DNA of 36,354 nt from Deltaproteobacteria bacterium (GCA_024639645.1 JAHEIB010000010.1:1-36354), one strand, 5' to 3'. Shown: positions 18,952 through 28,300, numbered from the stretch's first letter. The notes: generated from the letters alone by a model not told the origin. Numbers and translations: made by a program.

Positions 18952-19656
18952 ATGAAACACATTTGTGGATGGGTAATTCTTTTTGTACTGATCCCTTTTT
19001 CGGTATTAGGCCAAAGCACCACCGACCCAGGGGCTCCTTCCCTCTATGTACCTGAACCGTTATTTCAGTTTGAGCCGGTGGTGAGTGGGCAGGATGTCAA
19101 CCACGACTATCTTGTGTATAACAAAGGAACCGCCGAACTCAAAATTACCAGCGTTAAAACCGGCTGAGGTTGCACAGCGACCTCTTTTACGAGGCAAATC
19201 CCTCCCGGTGGAGAGGGAAAAGTTTCCTTGAAACTTAAAACTAGCGGTTACAATGGAAAAGATGTAAAAAAAACCGCCGTCATTCATACCAATGATCCGG
19301 CAAATCCTAAATTCACACTCACCATCTCCGGTCATGTGGAAAAGTTTCTTGATCTGAATCCAAAATATGTCCGTCTGACCGGGTATTCAGGAACGCGGAT
19401 CACCGTACCGGTAACCATTGTACCCACAGCCAAATACCCTTTTAAGATTACGGATGTGACTTCAAGGAGTGGCACCTTTATCACGTATACGCTTACAAAA
19501 AGAAAACCCAATGAAGGAAACGGCTACTCACTTCTCATTGAAAATCTGAAGAAGGATAAAGGCCGCTACTCGGATCTTCTCACCCTGACAACGGACAGCC
19601 AGATCCAGCCTAAGATCACTATTCGGGTATACGGGAATATTATGGAGCCCAAATAG
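18952..19656 (+). CDS. DUF1573-type exported protein, candidate selenoprotein (in-frame UGA at 19165-19167, codon 72)
   Basis: Two same-frame ORFs (18811-19167 and 19228-19656) join through one TGA: ...VVSGQDVNHDYLVYNKGTAELKITSVKTG-U-GCTATSFTRQIPPGGEGKVSLKLKTSGYNGKDVKKTAVIHTNDPANPKFTLTISG...; homology continues on both sides and UGA sits on the first Cys of the CGCT motif. Confidence 0.75.
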
Positions 19657-19799
19657 AATCATGAAACGCTTCTATTTGACGCGACTTTGTCGCTTTAAAC
19701 AAAACGGACCCATAAAACAAAGAAGCATTCCAAGACGGCAATATACCTTTTTTGTTTATAGTCCCGAAAATGCATTATAAAAAATCAGCAGGAGTATCC

Positions 19800-20417
19800 A
19801 TGTTGAGCTACAAGGTGATCGCCTTTGACTGTGATGGTGTGCTTTTTGACACCGCAGAGTCCAACAGGGCCTACTACAACGCCCTTCGCAACCAGTTGGG
19901 TATGCCAGACATGACGGAAGAGGAGTTTTCCTTTGCCCACATGCATACCGTCACGGAAACCCTGGCGCACCTGTTCAAAAGCCCCCAGGCACGCCTAAAA
20001 GCTGAGGCCCTAAAAGCGCAGATGAGTTATACGCCGTTTGTAGCAGCCATGAAAATGGAGCCGGCCCTGATACCTCTCCTGAAAAAATTGCGCCCGCTCT
20101 ACAAAACAGCCGTTGCCACCAATCGAACAGATTCCATGCCCACACTTCTCAGGGAACATGACATTACACCCTATTTTGACCTTATCGTATCCGCTAATGA
20201 TGTTGCCCGGCCAAAACCGTACCCGGACCAACTTCTTCGACTTCTCGATTATTTTAAAGTTTCACCCACCGAGATGCTCTACGTGGGCGACTCCAAAGTT
20301 GATGAAGCCGCTGCACAAAGCGCTCAGGTCCCTCTGATTGCATACGACAACAAATCCTTGTCCGCCAAATATCACATCTGCTCTCTCAAAGAGATAGAGG
20401 ATATATTAGAATTATGA
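19800..20417 (+). CDS. HAD-superfamily hydrolase (phosphoglycolate phosphatase-like)
   Basis: VIAFDCDGVLFDTAESNRAYYN, AVATNRTDSMPTLLREH, VARPKPYPDQLLRLLDYF, MLYVGDSKVDEAAAQSA. Confidence 0.88.
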   Translation: MLSYKVIAFDCDGVLFDTAESNRAYYNALRNQLGMPDMTEEEFSFAHMHTVTETLAHLFKSPQARLKAEALKAQMSYTPFVAAMKMEPALIPLLKKLRPLYKTAVATNRTDSMPTLLREHDITPYFDLIVSANDVARPKPYPDQLLRLLDYFKVSPTEMLYVGDSKVDEAAAQSAQVPLIAYDNKSLSAKYHICSLKEIEDILEL

Positions 20418-20560
20418 TTTTTGTATATTCGAAGCACTGAATTCGACATCCCAAACAACCCCCAGAGAGATATGCTAATCTGACTCTGAGCCGTAAGCGA
20501 TAAGCAACAAGTTGTATGCTGTAAACAGCTTAAGGCTTACAGCTTATTGCTTATGGCATA

Positions 20561-20863
20561 TTACTGATTCCCAAAACCGTTCCATTCCCCACAGTCAGGA
20601 CACTGCCAGGTAATGTGATTGCAGGACATACCCCAAACATTCTCGTTCATGCATGCCTGGCAAATGGAAAAGCCACACCGACAGGTCCAATTGAATGGGG
20701 TTATGGCATGGCAGCAGGCACAGGGAATGTCCTTTCTGCGACGAGCCCGGGTCCTTTTAGCAGGACGTCGTTTTACAGAATCTGGTATGTTCAGGTTTTC
20801 TCCTCCCTGGTTAAAAGCGGCCAGCACAACAATCCATACCAGTTGGCTTGCCTTTTCCCGCAT
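20561..20863 (-). CDS. Small Cys-rich zinc-ribbon-like protein
   Basis: CACCHAITPFNWTCRCGFSICQACMNENVWGMSCNHITWQCPDCGEWNGFG: multiple CxxC/CxC pairs. Confidence 0.6.
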   Translation of the reverse strand: MREKASQLVWIVVLAAFNQGGENLNIPDSVKRRPAKRTRARRRKDIPCACCHAITPFNWTCRCGFSICQACMNENVWGMSCNHITWQCPDCGEWNGFGNQ

Positions 20864-21107
20864 ACATGCTATATGAATAAAGGGTTTAAGGGTTCAAGAG
20901 TTCGAGGGTTGCTGACAGTTATAAGCGATAAGCTTTTTCCCTTGAACCCTTATATTGTATTCCAGGAGAACAGGCATGTCAACTAACACCGATGCCGGTA
21001 TTACACAGGTATGCCACTGAAAGATCTTGTTGCCCTTAGCCGGAAGCCATGCAGGAGATTGCAAAAGCATTGAGCAATAAGCAATAAGCTTTAAACCGCT
21101 TACAGTT

Positions 21108-21350
21108 CAACTTTCGGGTTTCACCACAGATAGAGCGAAATGGGTGATCCAATGGCGAGTTGCGCTGTTTGAGCCACCTGGGGCACCTTACATCAGCGCA
21201 TGACAATGAACAATCCAATATGGAAACATGGTTATTTATCAGCCATTCCTGTTTAACCATATGGCCAGCGCTGACGTTAGGAACCCTTGCGGCGAGTTCG
21301 CAATGCGCCAGGGGATTATTCATTTCGCGTTCGGCGAAGCCCGAAAGTTG
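21108..21350. repeat. Long imperfect palindromic (foldback/MITE-like) element upstream of polA
   Basis: Ends CAACTTTCGGGTTTC / GAAGCCCGAAAGTTG; further nested pairs GCGAAATG...AATGGCGAGTTGCG with CGCAATGCGCCAGG...CATTTCGC, and CTTACATCAGCGC with GCGCTGACGTTAGG. Confidence 0.7.
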
Positions 21351-21426
21351 CGTTACAGCTTATGACTTATTGTTTATAGCTCTCAAAACCTTTAATCAAT
21401 GGAACACGTCAAATAGGAGTTTTTAC

Positions 21427-24135
21427 ATGACCTCAAAGGTATCCAATAAATTTCCTTTTGAGCCGCACAAAACCATTTTTCTCATTGACGGCGGTGGTTA
21501 TATCTACCGCGCCTTTCATGCCATTCGGGGTCTCACGAATTCAAAAGGCCTTCCCACCAATGCGGTCTTCGGCTTTACCCGGATGCTCATGAAACTTCTT
21601 GAAGAAAAAATCTCGGATAGAATGGTCATGTTCTTTGACAGCAAAGGGCCGACATTCAGACACCAACTGTATGCAGCCTACAAGGCCAACCGTCCGCCCA
21701 TGCCGGAAGAACTGTCTGTTCAAATTCCCTATATCCATCAGGTAACCCAGGCCTTCAATATACCGACCTTTGAGTTGCAGGGCTATGAAGCAGATGATCT
21801 GATCGGCACCACAGCCAAGAAAGCCGAGGAAGACGGATATTTCATTGTGGTCGTGACAGGTGACAAAGACTTAAAACAACTTATCTCCCATCGCACGATT
21901 GTATGGGATCCCATGAAAGATACCACCCTAGCCTTGCAAGATATCATCGCCACGGGAATCAAGCCCCCACAGATAATTGATGTGATGGGATTATCGGGCG
22001 ATACTGCCGATAATGTACCGGGGGTGCCGGGAATCGGTCCCAAAACCGCTCTTTCTCTGATCCAGACGTTTGGAACCATGGAGCGCCTGTATGAGCAGGT
22101 AGATACCATCACCAAGAAAAAGCAGCATGAAAATCTAATCCGGTTTAAAGACCAGGCAATGCTAAGTAAACAACTGGTGAAATTGAATACACAGGCCCCG
22201 ATCCAGTTTAAAGTTGCAGATCTCAAGGTAGGTGAACCTGACAGATCGACACTTGCTGATCTTTTCAAGGAATTAGAATTCACACAATTGCAACGGCTCT
22301 TCCCCAAAAAAACCGATCTCAGTAAAAAACAATACCATACCATCCAGGACAAGAATGCCCTGACGGCGCTGATAACACGACTCAAAACAGCCCCGCTTGT
22401 ATCGGTTGACACAGAAACGACTTCCACAAACCCAATGCTGGCAAAGATTGTAGGCATCTCCTTTTCTATCCAGCAGGACGAAGCCTTCTACATTCCCTGT
22501 GCACATCGGTACCTGGGTGTTCCCAGTCAAATAGATCTTTCAAAGGCGTTAGAGCTGCTAAAGCCTGTCCTCGAAAATCCAGAGATCTCCAAGATAGGTC
22601 AGAATATCAAGTATGACTGGATCGTATTTGACAGGCACGGGATAAGGCTAAACGGCATTGCCTTCGACACCATGCTCGCATCCTATCTTATCAACCCGTC
22701 CAAACGCGCCCATAACCTGGATCAGATTGCACTCGACTTTCTTGACCACAAGACCATTACCTATGAAGATCTCACGGGCAAAAAAGGTAAAAATGCAGCA
22801 ACATTTGACACAGTACCCATTGAATCAGCCGCTCCTTATGCCTGCGAAGATGCCGATATCACACTCATGGCATATCATGTTCTGAACGAGAAAATGGAAA
22901 CGCTGGGTCTTTCAAAACTTTTCCAGGAGGTGGAAATGCCGCTGGTTTCCGTGCTAAAAGGCATGGAGATGAATGGGGTTGCGGTAGACAAGAAAAAACT
23001 TCAAGCGCTTTCCACAACATTTGATCATCAACTCAAAGCCATTGAGCAAAGCATCTACGAACTCGCCGATGAATCCTTTAATATCAATTCAACACAGCAG
23101 CTGGGTAGGATTCTTTTTGAAAAACTCGGTCTTCCTGTTCAGAAAAAAACCAAAAAAAAGACCGGCTACTCAACAGATGTTGAAGTCCTCACAACCCTTG
23201 CCGAACAACATGAACTGCCAAAACTGATATTGCGGAGCCGAACATTATCAAAACTCAAGTCCACATATGCAGACGCGCTAATGGAGCTCATTCACCCGGA
23301 AACAGGCCGCATCCACACCTCTTTTAACCAGACTGTCACCGCAACCGGACGGCTCAGCAGCTCCGACCCAAACCTTCAAAACATTCCCATCAGAACCGAA
23401 GAAGGCAAGGAAATCAGGAAAGCCTTCATTCCGAGAACCGGCTGGAAAATGATATCCGCCGATTATTCTCAGATCGAGCTTCGTATTCTCGCACACTATT
23501 CTGAAGACAAAATTTTAAGTAACGCATTTGCGGAAGAAGAGGATATTCACACCCGAACCGCTTCAGAGGTTTTCCAGGTTTTTCCCTCCTTTATCACAGC
23601 GGATTTGCGCCGTCAGGCCAAGATAATCAACTTCGGCATCATATACGGCATGAGCCCCTTCGGTCTGTCAAAATCACTCAACATCAGCCAGAAAATGGCC
23701 AAAGCCTATATCGACAACTATTTTGGCAGGTACAAAGGCGTCAAGGCATTCATTGAAAAGATTATCGAAGATACCAGAAAAGTCGGTCAGACCACCACAC
23801 TTTTGGGCAGGATTCGCCTCCTTCCAGAAATCAACAGTAAAAATGTAAATGAACGGAAGTTTGCAGAACGAACTGCCATCAATACGCCCATCCAGGGCAC
23901 AGCCGCCGATCTGATCAAAGTCGCCATGATTAATGTGGATAACGCACTTCGGTCCCGGAATATGAAAACCGCCATGCTTCTGTCAGTTCATGACGAAATG
24001 ATATTCGAGGTTCCGCCTGATGAAGTCGATGCCGCATCCGCCCTTATAAAAGAGAAGATGGAATCGGTATGGGATCTGAAAGTGCCATTGAAGGTTAATA
24101 TCGAGGTGGGGGATAACTGGGCCTCTGCCCACTGA
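21427..24135 (+). CDS. polA: DNA polymerase I
   Basis: FLIDGGGYIYRAFHAIRGLTNSKGLPTNAVFGFTRML, GVPGIGPKTALSLI, 3'-5' exo VSVDTETTSTNPM, polymerase DPNLQNIPIRTEEGKEIRKAF, SADYSQIELRILAH, RRQAKIINFGIIYGMS, SVHDEMIFEVP; start chosen in-frame inside ORF 21160-24135. Confidence 0.97.
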   Translation: MTSKVSNKFPFEPHKTIFLIDGGGYIYRAFHAIRGLTNSKGLPTNAVFGFTRMLMKLLEEKISDRMVMFFDSKGPTFRHQLYAAYKANRPPMPEELSVQIPYIHQVTQAFNIPTFELQGYEADDLIGTTAKKAEEDGYFIVVVTGDKDLKQLISHRTIVWDPMKDTTLALQDIIATGIKPPQIIDVMGLSGDTADNVPGVPGIGPKTALSLIQTFGTMERLYEQVDTITKKKQHENLIRFKDQAMLSKQLVKLNTQAPIQFKVADLKVGEPDRSTLADLFKELEFTQLQRLFPKKTDLSKKQYHTIQDKNALTALITRLKTAPLVSVDTETTSTNPMLAKIVGISFSIQQDEAFYIPCAHRYLGVPSQIDLSKALELLKPVLENPEISKIGQNIKYDWIVFDRHGIRLNGIAFDTMLASYLINPSKRAHNLDQIALDFLDHKTITYEDLTGKKGKNAATFDTVPIESAAPYACEDADITLMAYHVLNEKMETLGLSKLFQEVEMPLVSVLKGMEMNGVAVDKKKLQALSTTFDHQLKAIEQSIYELADESFNINSTQQLGRILFEKLGLPVQKKTKKKTGYSTDVEVLTTLAEQHELPKLILRSRTLSKLKSTYADALMELIHPETGRIHTSFNQTVTATGRLSSSDPNLQNIPIRTEEGKEIRKAFIPRTGWKMISADYSQIELRILAHYSEDKILSNAFAEEEDIHTRTASEVFQVFPSFITADLRRQAKIINFGIIYGMSPFGLSKSLNISQKMAKAYIDNYFGRYKGVKAFIEKIIEDTRKVGQTTTLLGRIRLLPEINSKNVNERKFAERTAINTPIQGTAADLIKVAMINVDNALRSRNMKTAMLLSVHDEMIFEVPPDEVDAASALIKEKMESVWDLKVPLKVNIEVGDNWASAH

Positions 24136-24307
24136 CCCCGGCATTTTGAAGCGATCTTACCGCATCCGCTTTTTTGCGGACCATTCGCGGTAGCAAACTA
24201 CAGTTTCATGGTCCGACGCCGTACGGCTGCAAGAACCACACTTTAAAATAGCCTGGATTACCATTCTCCAGCGCATTTTATTTTGAAAAGTTTTTGTAAT
24301 AGGTATC

Positions 24308-24450
24308 AAAGTGGTCGTAAAGACTTCAATCGAGTCCAAGTTCAAGGCGGGCGGTAGTGTTCAGCCGCAGGAATACTTTGGTATTTCGAGGACCGAACAC
24401 TTTCGTCCAACGCAGAAATTGGATTCGAGGGAAGTCTTTACGACCACTTT
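24308..24450. repeat. MITE-like foldback element with 20-bp perfect terminal inverted repeats
   Basis: AAAGTGGTCGTAAAGACTTC (24308-24327) and GAAGTCTTTACGACCACTTT (24431-24450), with further internal complementarity (CGAGTCCAA / TTGGATTCG; GTGTTC / GAACAC; AATACTttggTATT). Confidence 0.85.
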
Positions 24451-24612
24451 TTAGTCTTCTTCGGAAAGTAGTCCCAACGCCGTCTCCTTGATGGTCAGGT
24501 GCACACTCCTGAAAGTTTCATGGAAACCGGCAGGGGAAACCCTCCCAGCTTCAATAAATTTGACAACAATTTCCTTGGTCGCTTTTAAAATCTGCTCATC
24601 CAGACTGGCCAT
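24451..24612 (-). CDS. Small (53 aa) hypothetical protein
   Basis: Below ORF-track cutoff: MASLDEQILKATKEIVVKFIEAGRVSPAGFHETFRSVHLTIKETALGLLSEED*; protein-like composition; stop codon abuts the foldback element. Confidence 0.6.
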   Translation of the reverse strand: MASLDEQILKATKEIVVKFIEAGRVSPAGFHETFRSVHLTIKETALGLLSEED

Positions 24613-24774
24613 GGCTATCACCTTTGTACTGAAAGTTGGTAATCAAAAAATAGCACAATTATTTTAATCCCATTTTCTTAAAATTTGAAACGCTCATCTT
24701 AGGTTTGACAAAGTTACGCAGGTCTATTAGGACAGAACTCATTTAAACGCATACAGACAAATGAAAGGTATAGC

Positions 24775-25179
24775 ATGAGCTCCCAATCCGATCAATATAC
24801 AACCCATTATACCATAGAGAGCCCGGATATCATCAGCAAGGGCATGATCGATCCCATCGATTATCAATATCAAGGCAAACGGGACGTCGATATCACTATC
24901 CGGCAACCGGAATTCACGTCCGTATGCCCCATGACCGGTCTGCCCGATTTCGGTCGTATCAGCATTCAGTATATCCCGCACAGTAAAATCGTTGAGTTGA
25001 AATCTTTAAAATATTATCTGATGCAGTATCGAAATGTTGGAATCTTTTACGAGCATGTCGTCAATCGAATCCTGGACGATCTGGTGACCATGCTGAAACC
25101 CAAGTCCATGAAGGTGACAGGCGATTTCACATCTCGCGGCGGCATCGACACAACGGTTTCGGCAGCCTACAAAGGCTGA
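24775..25179 (+). CDS. queF: NADPH-dependent 7-cyano-7-deazaguanine reductase (preQ0 reductase), short type
   Basis: EFTSVCPMTGLPDFGRISIQYIPHSKIVELKSLKYYLMQYRNVGIFYEHVVNRILDDL, FTSRGGIDTTV. Confidence 0.95.
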   Translation: MSSQSDQYTTHYTIESPDIISKGMIDPIDYQYQGKRDVDITIRQPEFTSVCPMTGLPDFGRISIQYIPHSKIVELKSLKYYLMQYRNVGIFYEHVVNRILDDLVTMLKPKSMKVTGDFTSRGGIDTTVSAAYKG

Positions 25180-25279
25180 ATGCAGCCCGTGTTACGTTTT
25201 AGGTGTTGGGTTTTAAGCTTTCCAAAAGCCAAAAGCTGTCAGCGACCCTCGAACCCTGAATAATACGCATGTGGGCGTT

Positions 25280-26662
25280 CTATTCCCTGCACGTCAACAG
25301 CGGGTACTTCACAAATGCCACAGACGCATCCCTTCCATGCCGTTCCCTGGCCATGTCAATCGCCATCTCCACAGTCCGGGCATACTCAAAACCGATGTGG
25401 CTCACCAGGGAAGGATTCTCAGCTCCTGCCACCATGACATGCCCGGCATGTCGCAAGCGTTTCAAGGGATGGGTCACCATGATGCCGTGCATGGGATGAA
25501 ATCCATAGCAATGCCGGTATTTGTAGATATATTCCGGTCGGTGGGCAAAGTCCTCTTCAAACAGATCAACAATCTCATAGGGGTCACGGTAAAATGGTAG
25601 AATTTTTTCCCAGATTTCTTTGTGGCTAGGATGGTGCTCATGGTGCCAGACATCGGGAACCGGGCTCGCCAAGATAACGGTACAGCCGGGCTTTCCCATG
25701 GCCTCGATGACACCCCCGAAATAGCCAAGCCCTGTGGAAATCATGGTGAGCATGGGATTCATAATCGAAAAGGCCGCATATGGACTCCAATTCGGTATGC
25801 CGTATAATACAATATCGGCTTTTTCCTTCAAAATCTCTCGCCGGGGTGTGAGTTCCGACCTCATCAGTTCCAGGGCAGCCTGTCGGCACTCAAAGATATC
25901 CCCTGCCCATACAGTATGCACCTGGAGAGGATTTGCCAGAACCGTTTCAATCTTGAAAATACGATCTTTACCGATGCTTTCTTCCACCAGTTCTCCCATC
26001 TCATCCAGAATTTCGTGCATCCTGTTCTTATTCATGGACATGGACATACTGTCAGGCGTGTGATGCCAACGGATACCCCGATACGATGCCAGACCCACAC
26101 AAATTGACTTCCAGCCCCCGTTGAATCCCCGCCACACTACGGTGTTGATATACACGGTGAGATCCGACTCTGTTACCAGTTTGTTGATCTCTACGTCATA
26201 CCCGTTTCGAGTGGTACCAAGATATGACAGATTGCTTTGATCCTCGGCGTCATGGCAGATCAGGCGGTAACCGAATTCTTTCACCAGGTCTTCACCGATA
26301 ATTTTCGCCAGTTCGCGTCGTGTAAATTTTCTATGGATGCCACCGGCACTCACAAGCGTTATGTTGGAACGCTTGACACCCCCTTTTTCCAGCTCTCCGA
26401 TTACCAGCTTTATGGCGGGTTCCCATACCGGCGCAAAACAAGGCACCGTGGGATCATCAAATGCGATGGTTACCCGGGAACCGGGTGCCACGATTTCATG
26501 CAGTGGTGGTCGGCCCAGCGGGTTCTGAAGCGCCTTCTGGATGCTAGCCTGAATGTCCTCTGTCGCTGTCAAGGTTGTCGAAAGACCCGGAGGTGCAGTT
26601 ATTACATTGTCCGGAAGGGCTACCGGGATGGTGCCTGCTCCAAAAACGATCTGTTCTTGCAT
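25280..26662 (-). CDS. LarA-family (DUF2088) protein, nickel-pincer racemase/epimerase-like
   Basis: GSRVTIAFDDPTVP, SAGGIHRKFTRREL, GGWKSICVGLASYRGIRWHHTP (equivalent of the LarA pincer Lys segment GGxKxxxPGxx), GHVMVAGAENPSLVSHIGFEYARTVEMAIDMARE. Confidence 0.8.
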   Translation of the reverse strand: MQEQIVFGAGTIPVALPDNVITAPPGLSTTLTATEDIQASIQKALQNPLGRPPLHEIVAPGSRVTIAFDDPTVPCFAPVWEPAIKLVIGELEKGGVKRSNITLVSAGGIHRKFTRRELAKIIGEDLVKEFGYRLICHDAEDQSNLSYLGTTRNGYDVEINKLVTESDLTVYINTVVWRGFNGGWKSICVGLASYRGIRWHHTPDSMSMSMNKNRMHEILDEMGELVEESIGKDRIFKIETVLANPLQVHTVWAGDIFECRQAALELMRSELTPRREILKEKADIVLYGIPNWSPYAAFSIMNPMLTMISTGLGYFGGVIEAMGKPGCTVILASPVPDVWHHEHHPSHKEIWEKILPFYRDPYEIVDLFEEDFAHRPEYIYKYRHCYGFHPMHGIMVTHPLKRLRHAGHVMVAGAENPSLVSHIGFEYARTVEMAIDMARERHGRDASVAFVKYPLLTCRE

Positions 26663-26686
26663 AAAGCGCCTCCTTTAAAACAGGGT

Positions 26687-26765
26687 TTGAGGGTGGTACA
26701 AGGGTAGCCGACGGCTATCAGCGGACAGCAGCATCCTAGCCTCCCAGCTTCCGAGCCTTCTCATA
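26687..26765 (-). repeat. Dispersed intergenic repeat, inverted relative to 7138-7215
   Basis: Reverse complement GAGAAGGCTCGGAAGCTGGGAGGCTAGGATGCTGCTGTCCGCTGATAGCCGTCGGCTACCCTTGTACCACCCTCAAACCC aligns to 7138-7215. Confidence 0.75.
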
Positions 26766-26814
26766 TTTTCCCCGTATTATCAGAATCCAAGACGAATGAA
26801 AATGGTGAAGTCTA

Positions 26815-27810
26815 TCATTTTGATTGAACCCTGTATATTCTGATGGGTTTATCAACGCCTTTTACCAACACAGGCGCAAGCGGATGGGTATTTATTTTGT
26901 CCGGCAGACGCGTCAGTGTATCTTCTGTAATCAATACCTCGCCTTCCCGGGCCAGACCCTGCAGGCGGGCAGCGATGTTGACCGCCATACCAATGGAAGT
27001 GAACTCTTTTTTTCGCACAGATCCCAAAACACCCGAAAAAACTTTGCCAGTGGAAATGCCGATTCCCAGCCTCAGTCGAAACCCATTTTTTTGACTGAGA
27101 CCCTCATTTATCTCCCGCGCCTTTGCCTGCATAGCCACGGCGGATCTGATCGCCTTGGTCGGGTCATCCTTGCGGGAAACAGGCACGCCATATACCACCA
27201 TCATACTGTCACCGATGTGTTTGTCCACTGTCCCGTGGTAGGTGTGGGCAATCTCGCCCATGGGGGTAAAAAAGTAATCATTCAGGTAATGGGCCAGCAT
27301 CTCCGGTGGAATATCCCGGGACATCCGCGTGAAACCGCGGATATCTGAAAAGAGTATCGAGACTTCGTGATATCTCGGCTTCAATATGCCGGCCGAACTG
27401 TTCATCTCCTGAAACACCGACTCGGGAACAAACTGACGGAGATATTTTCGGACCGATATATCGTGAATCTTGGCCCTGAGTTCCATGTTGTCAAAAGGCT
27501 TGGTCAAAAATCCATCGATGCCCTGATTGGTTGCCTCGATAGCTGTCTCCACCGATGCATAACCTGTCAAGATTATGCGGGTGATCTCCGGATTCAGTTT
27601 GTATACAGCCATCAGGGTCTGGAGCCCATCGATTCCCGGCATACGAAAATCCGATATGACCGTACTAATACGTGCCACATGTTTTTTCAGAATGTCGAGG
27701 CCACTGTTGCCGTCACCAGCAGTAAACACCTCGTAAGACTCCTGGCCCAAGGCTCTGATAATGGATCGGCGGATCCCTTCTTCATCATCAATAAACAGTA
27801 GTCCATTCAT
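26815..27810 (-). CDS. Response regulator receiver domain fused to class III adenylate/guanylate cyclase
   Basis: REC: LLFIDDEEGIRRSIIRAL, VISDFRMPGIDGLQTL, IILTGYASVETAIEA, FLTKPFD; cyclase: VSILFSDIRGFTRMSRDIPPEMLAHYLNDYFFTPMGEIAHTYHGTVDKHIGDSMMVVYG, LGIGISTGKVFSGVLGSVRKKEFTSIGMAVNIAARLQ; start chosen at MNGLLFIDDEEG. Confidence 0.93.
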   Translation of the reverse strand: MNGLLFIDDEEGIRRSIIRALGQESYEVFTAGDGNSGLDILKKHVARISTVISDFRMPGIDGLQTLMAVYKLNPEITRIILTGYASVETAIEATNQGIDGFLTKPFDNMELRAKIHDISVRKYLRQFVPESVFQEMNSSAGILKPRYHEVSILFSDIRGFTRMSRDIPPEMLAHYLNDYFFTPMGEIAHTYHGTVDKHIGDSMMVVYGVPVSRKDDPTKAIRSAVAMQAKAREINEGLSQKNGFRLRLGIGISTGKVFSGVLGSVRKKEFTSIGMAVNIAARLQGLAREGEVLITEDTLTRLPDKINTHPLAPVLVKGVDKPIRIYRVQSK

Positions 27811-28215
27811 GACAGGCCTCCTTCGCCCGGATATTGCAAGATGCCACAAGACGTTGCGGATGATCTCCAGCATGCCACAAATTCATTTGATTTCAATACG
27901 GTAAATATATGTATTCACTACGGGTTAAAATTGAGTAGTACTGAAACCACCGATGGGTCAGGCATATCAACGGATTTGGGTGTAAATGATATTCCCATCT
28001 TTTAGATGGCTGTCTAAGAAAAAAACAAGAGGAAATAGTTTTAGTAACGCATTGTAGACTTACGGGATTATGTAAACCAGGTTCTGGCGTTACTGCATCC
28101 TACCTTCTGTTACAAAACCTGGGACCTTTCCTGTAGATAGATTTTGGGTCAGCGAGCAAATCAAATGGATAAAATCCTTACCGAGATGCGAAGCACTGCC
28201 GCACGGCAGAACATT

Positions 28216-28235
28216 CCCTGCAGCTTGCTGCAGGG
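28216..28235. repeat. REP-like perfect hairpin CCCTGCAGCTTGCTGCAGGG
   Basis: 8-bp perfect stem, 4-nt loop; reverse-complement relative of 754-773. Confidence 0.65.
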
Positions 28236-28300
28236 TACGCTTCAATATCATTTCGTCAACAGTTTCTTTTTCAATGATTTTCAAATGGTAGGGCACAATG

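Noticed and set aside
18811-19167. Two separate genes or simple pseudogene at the DUF1573 locus
   Set aside because: Both halves are in the same frame, only one stop intervenes, and it lies at the conserved Cys; read-through as Sec is the better explanation, although a nonsense mutation cannot be fully excluded without genome data.
21108-21350. Integron attC-like site (GTTAGG end)
   Set aside because: Right side has GTTAGG but no matching RYYYAAC left core and no integrase or cassette array nearby.
21783-22457. 224-aa minus-strand ORF
   Set aside because: Antisense shadow of polA.
26237-26707. 156-aa plus-strand ORF
   Set aside because: Antisense to the LarA-like gene and extending into repeat DNA.
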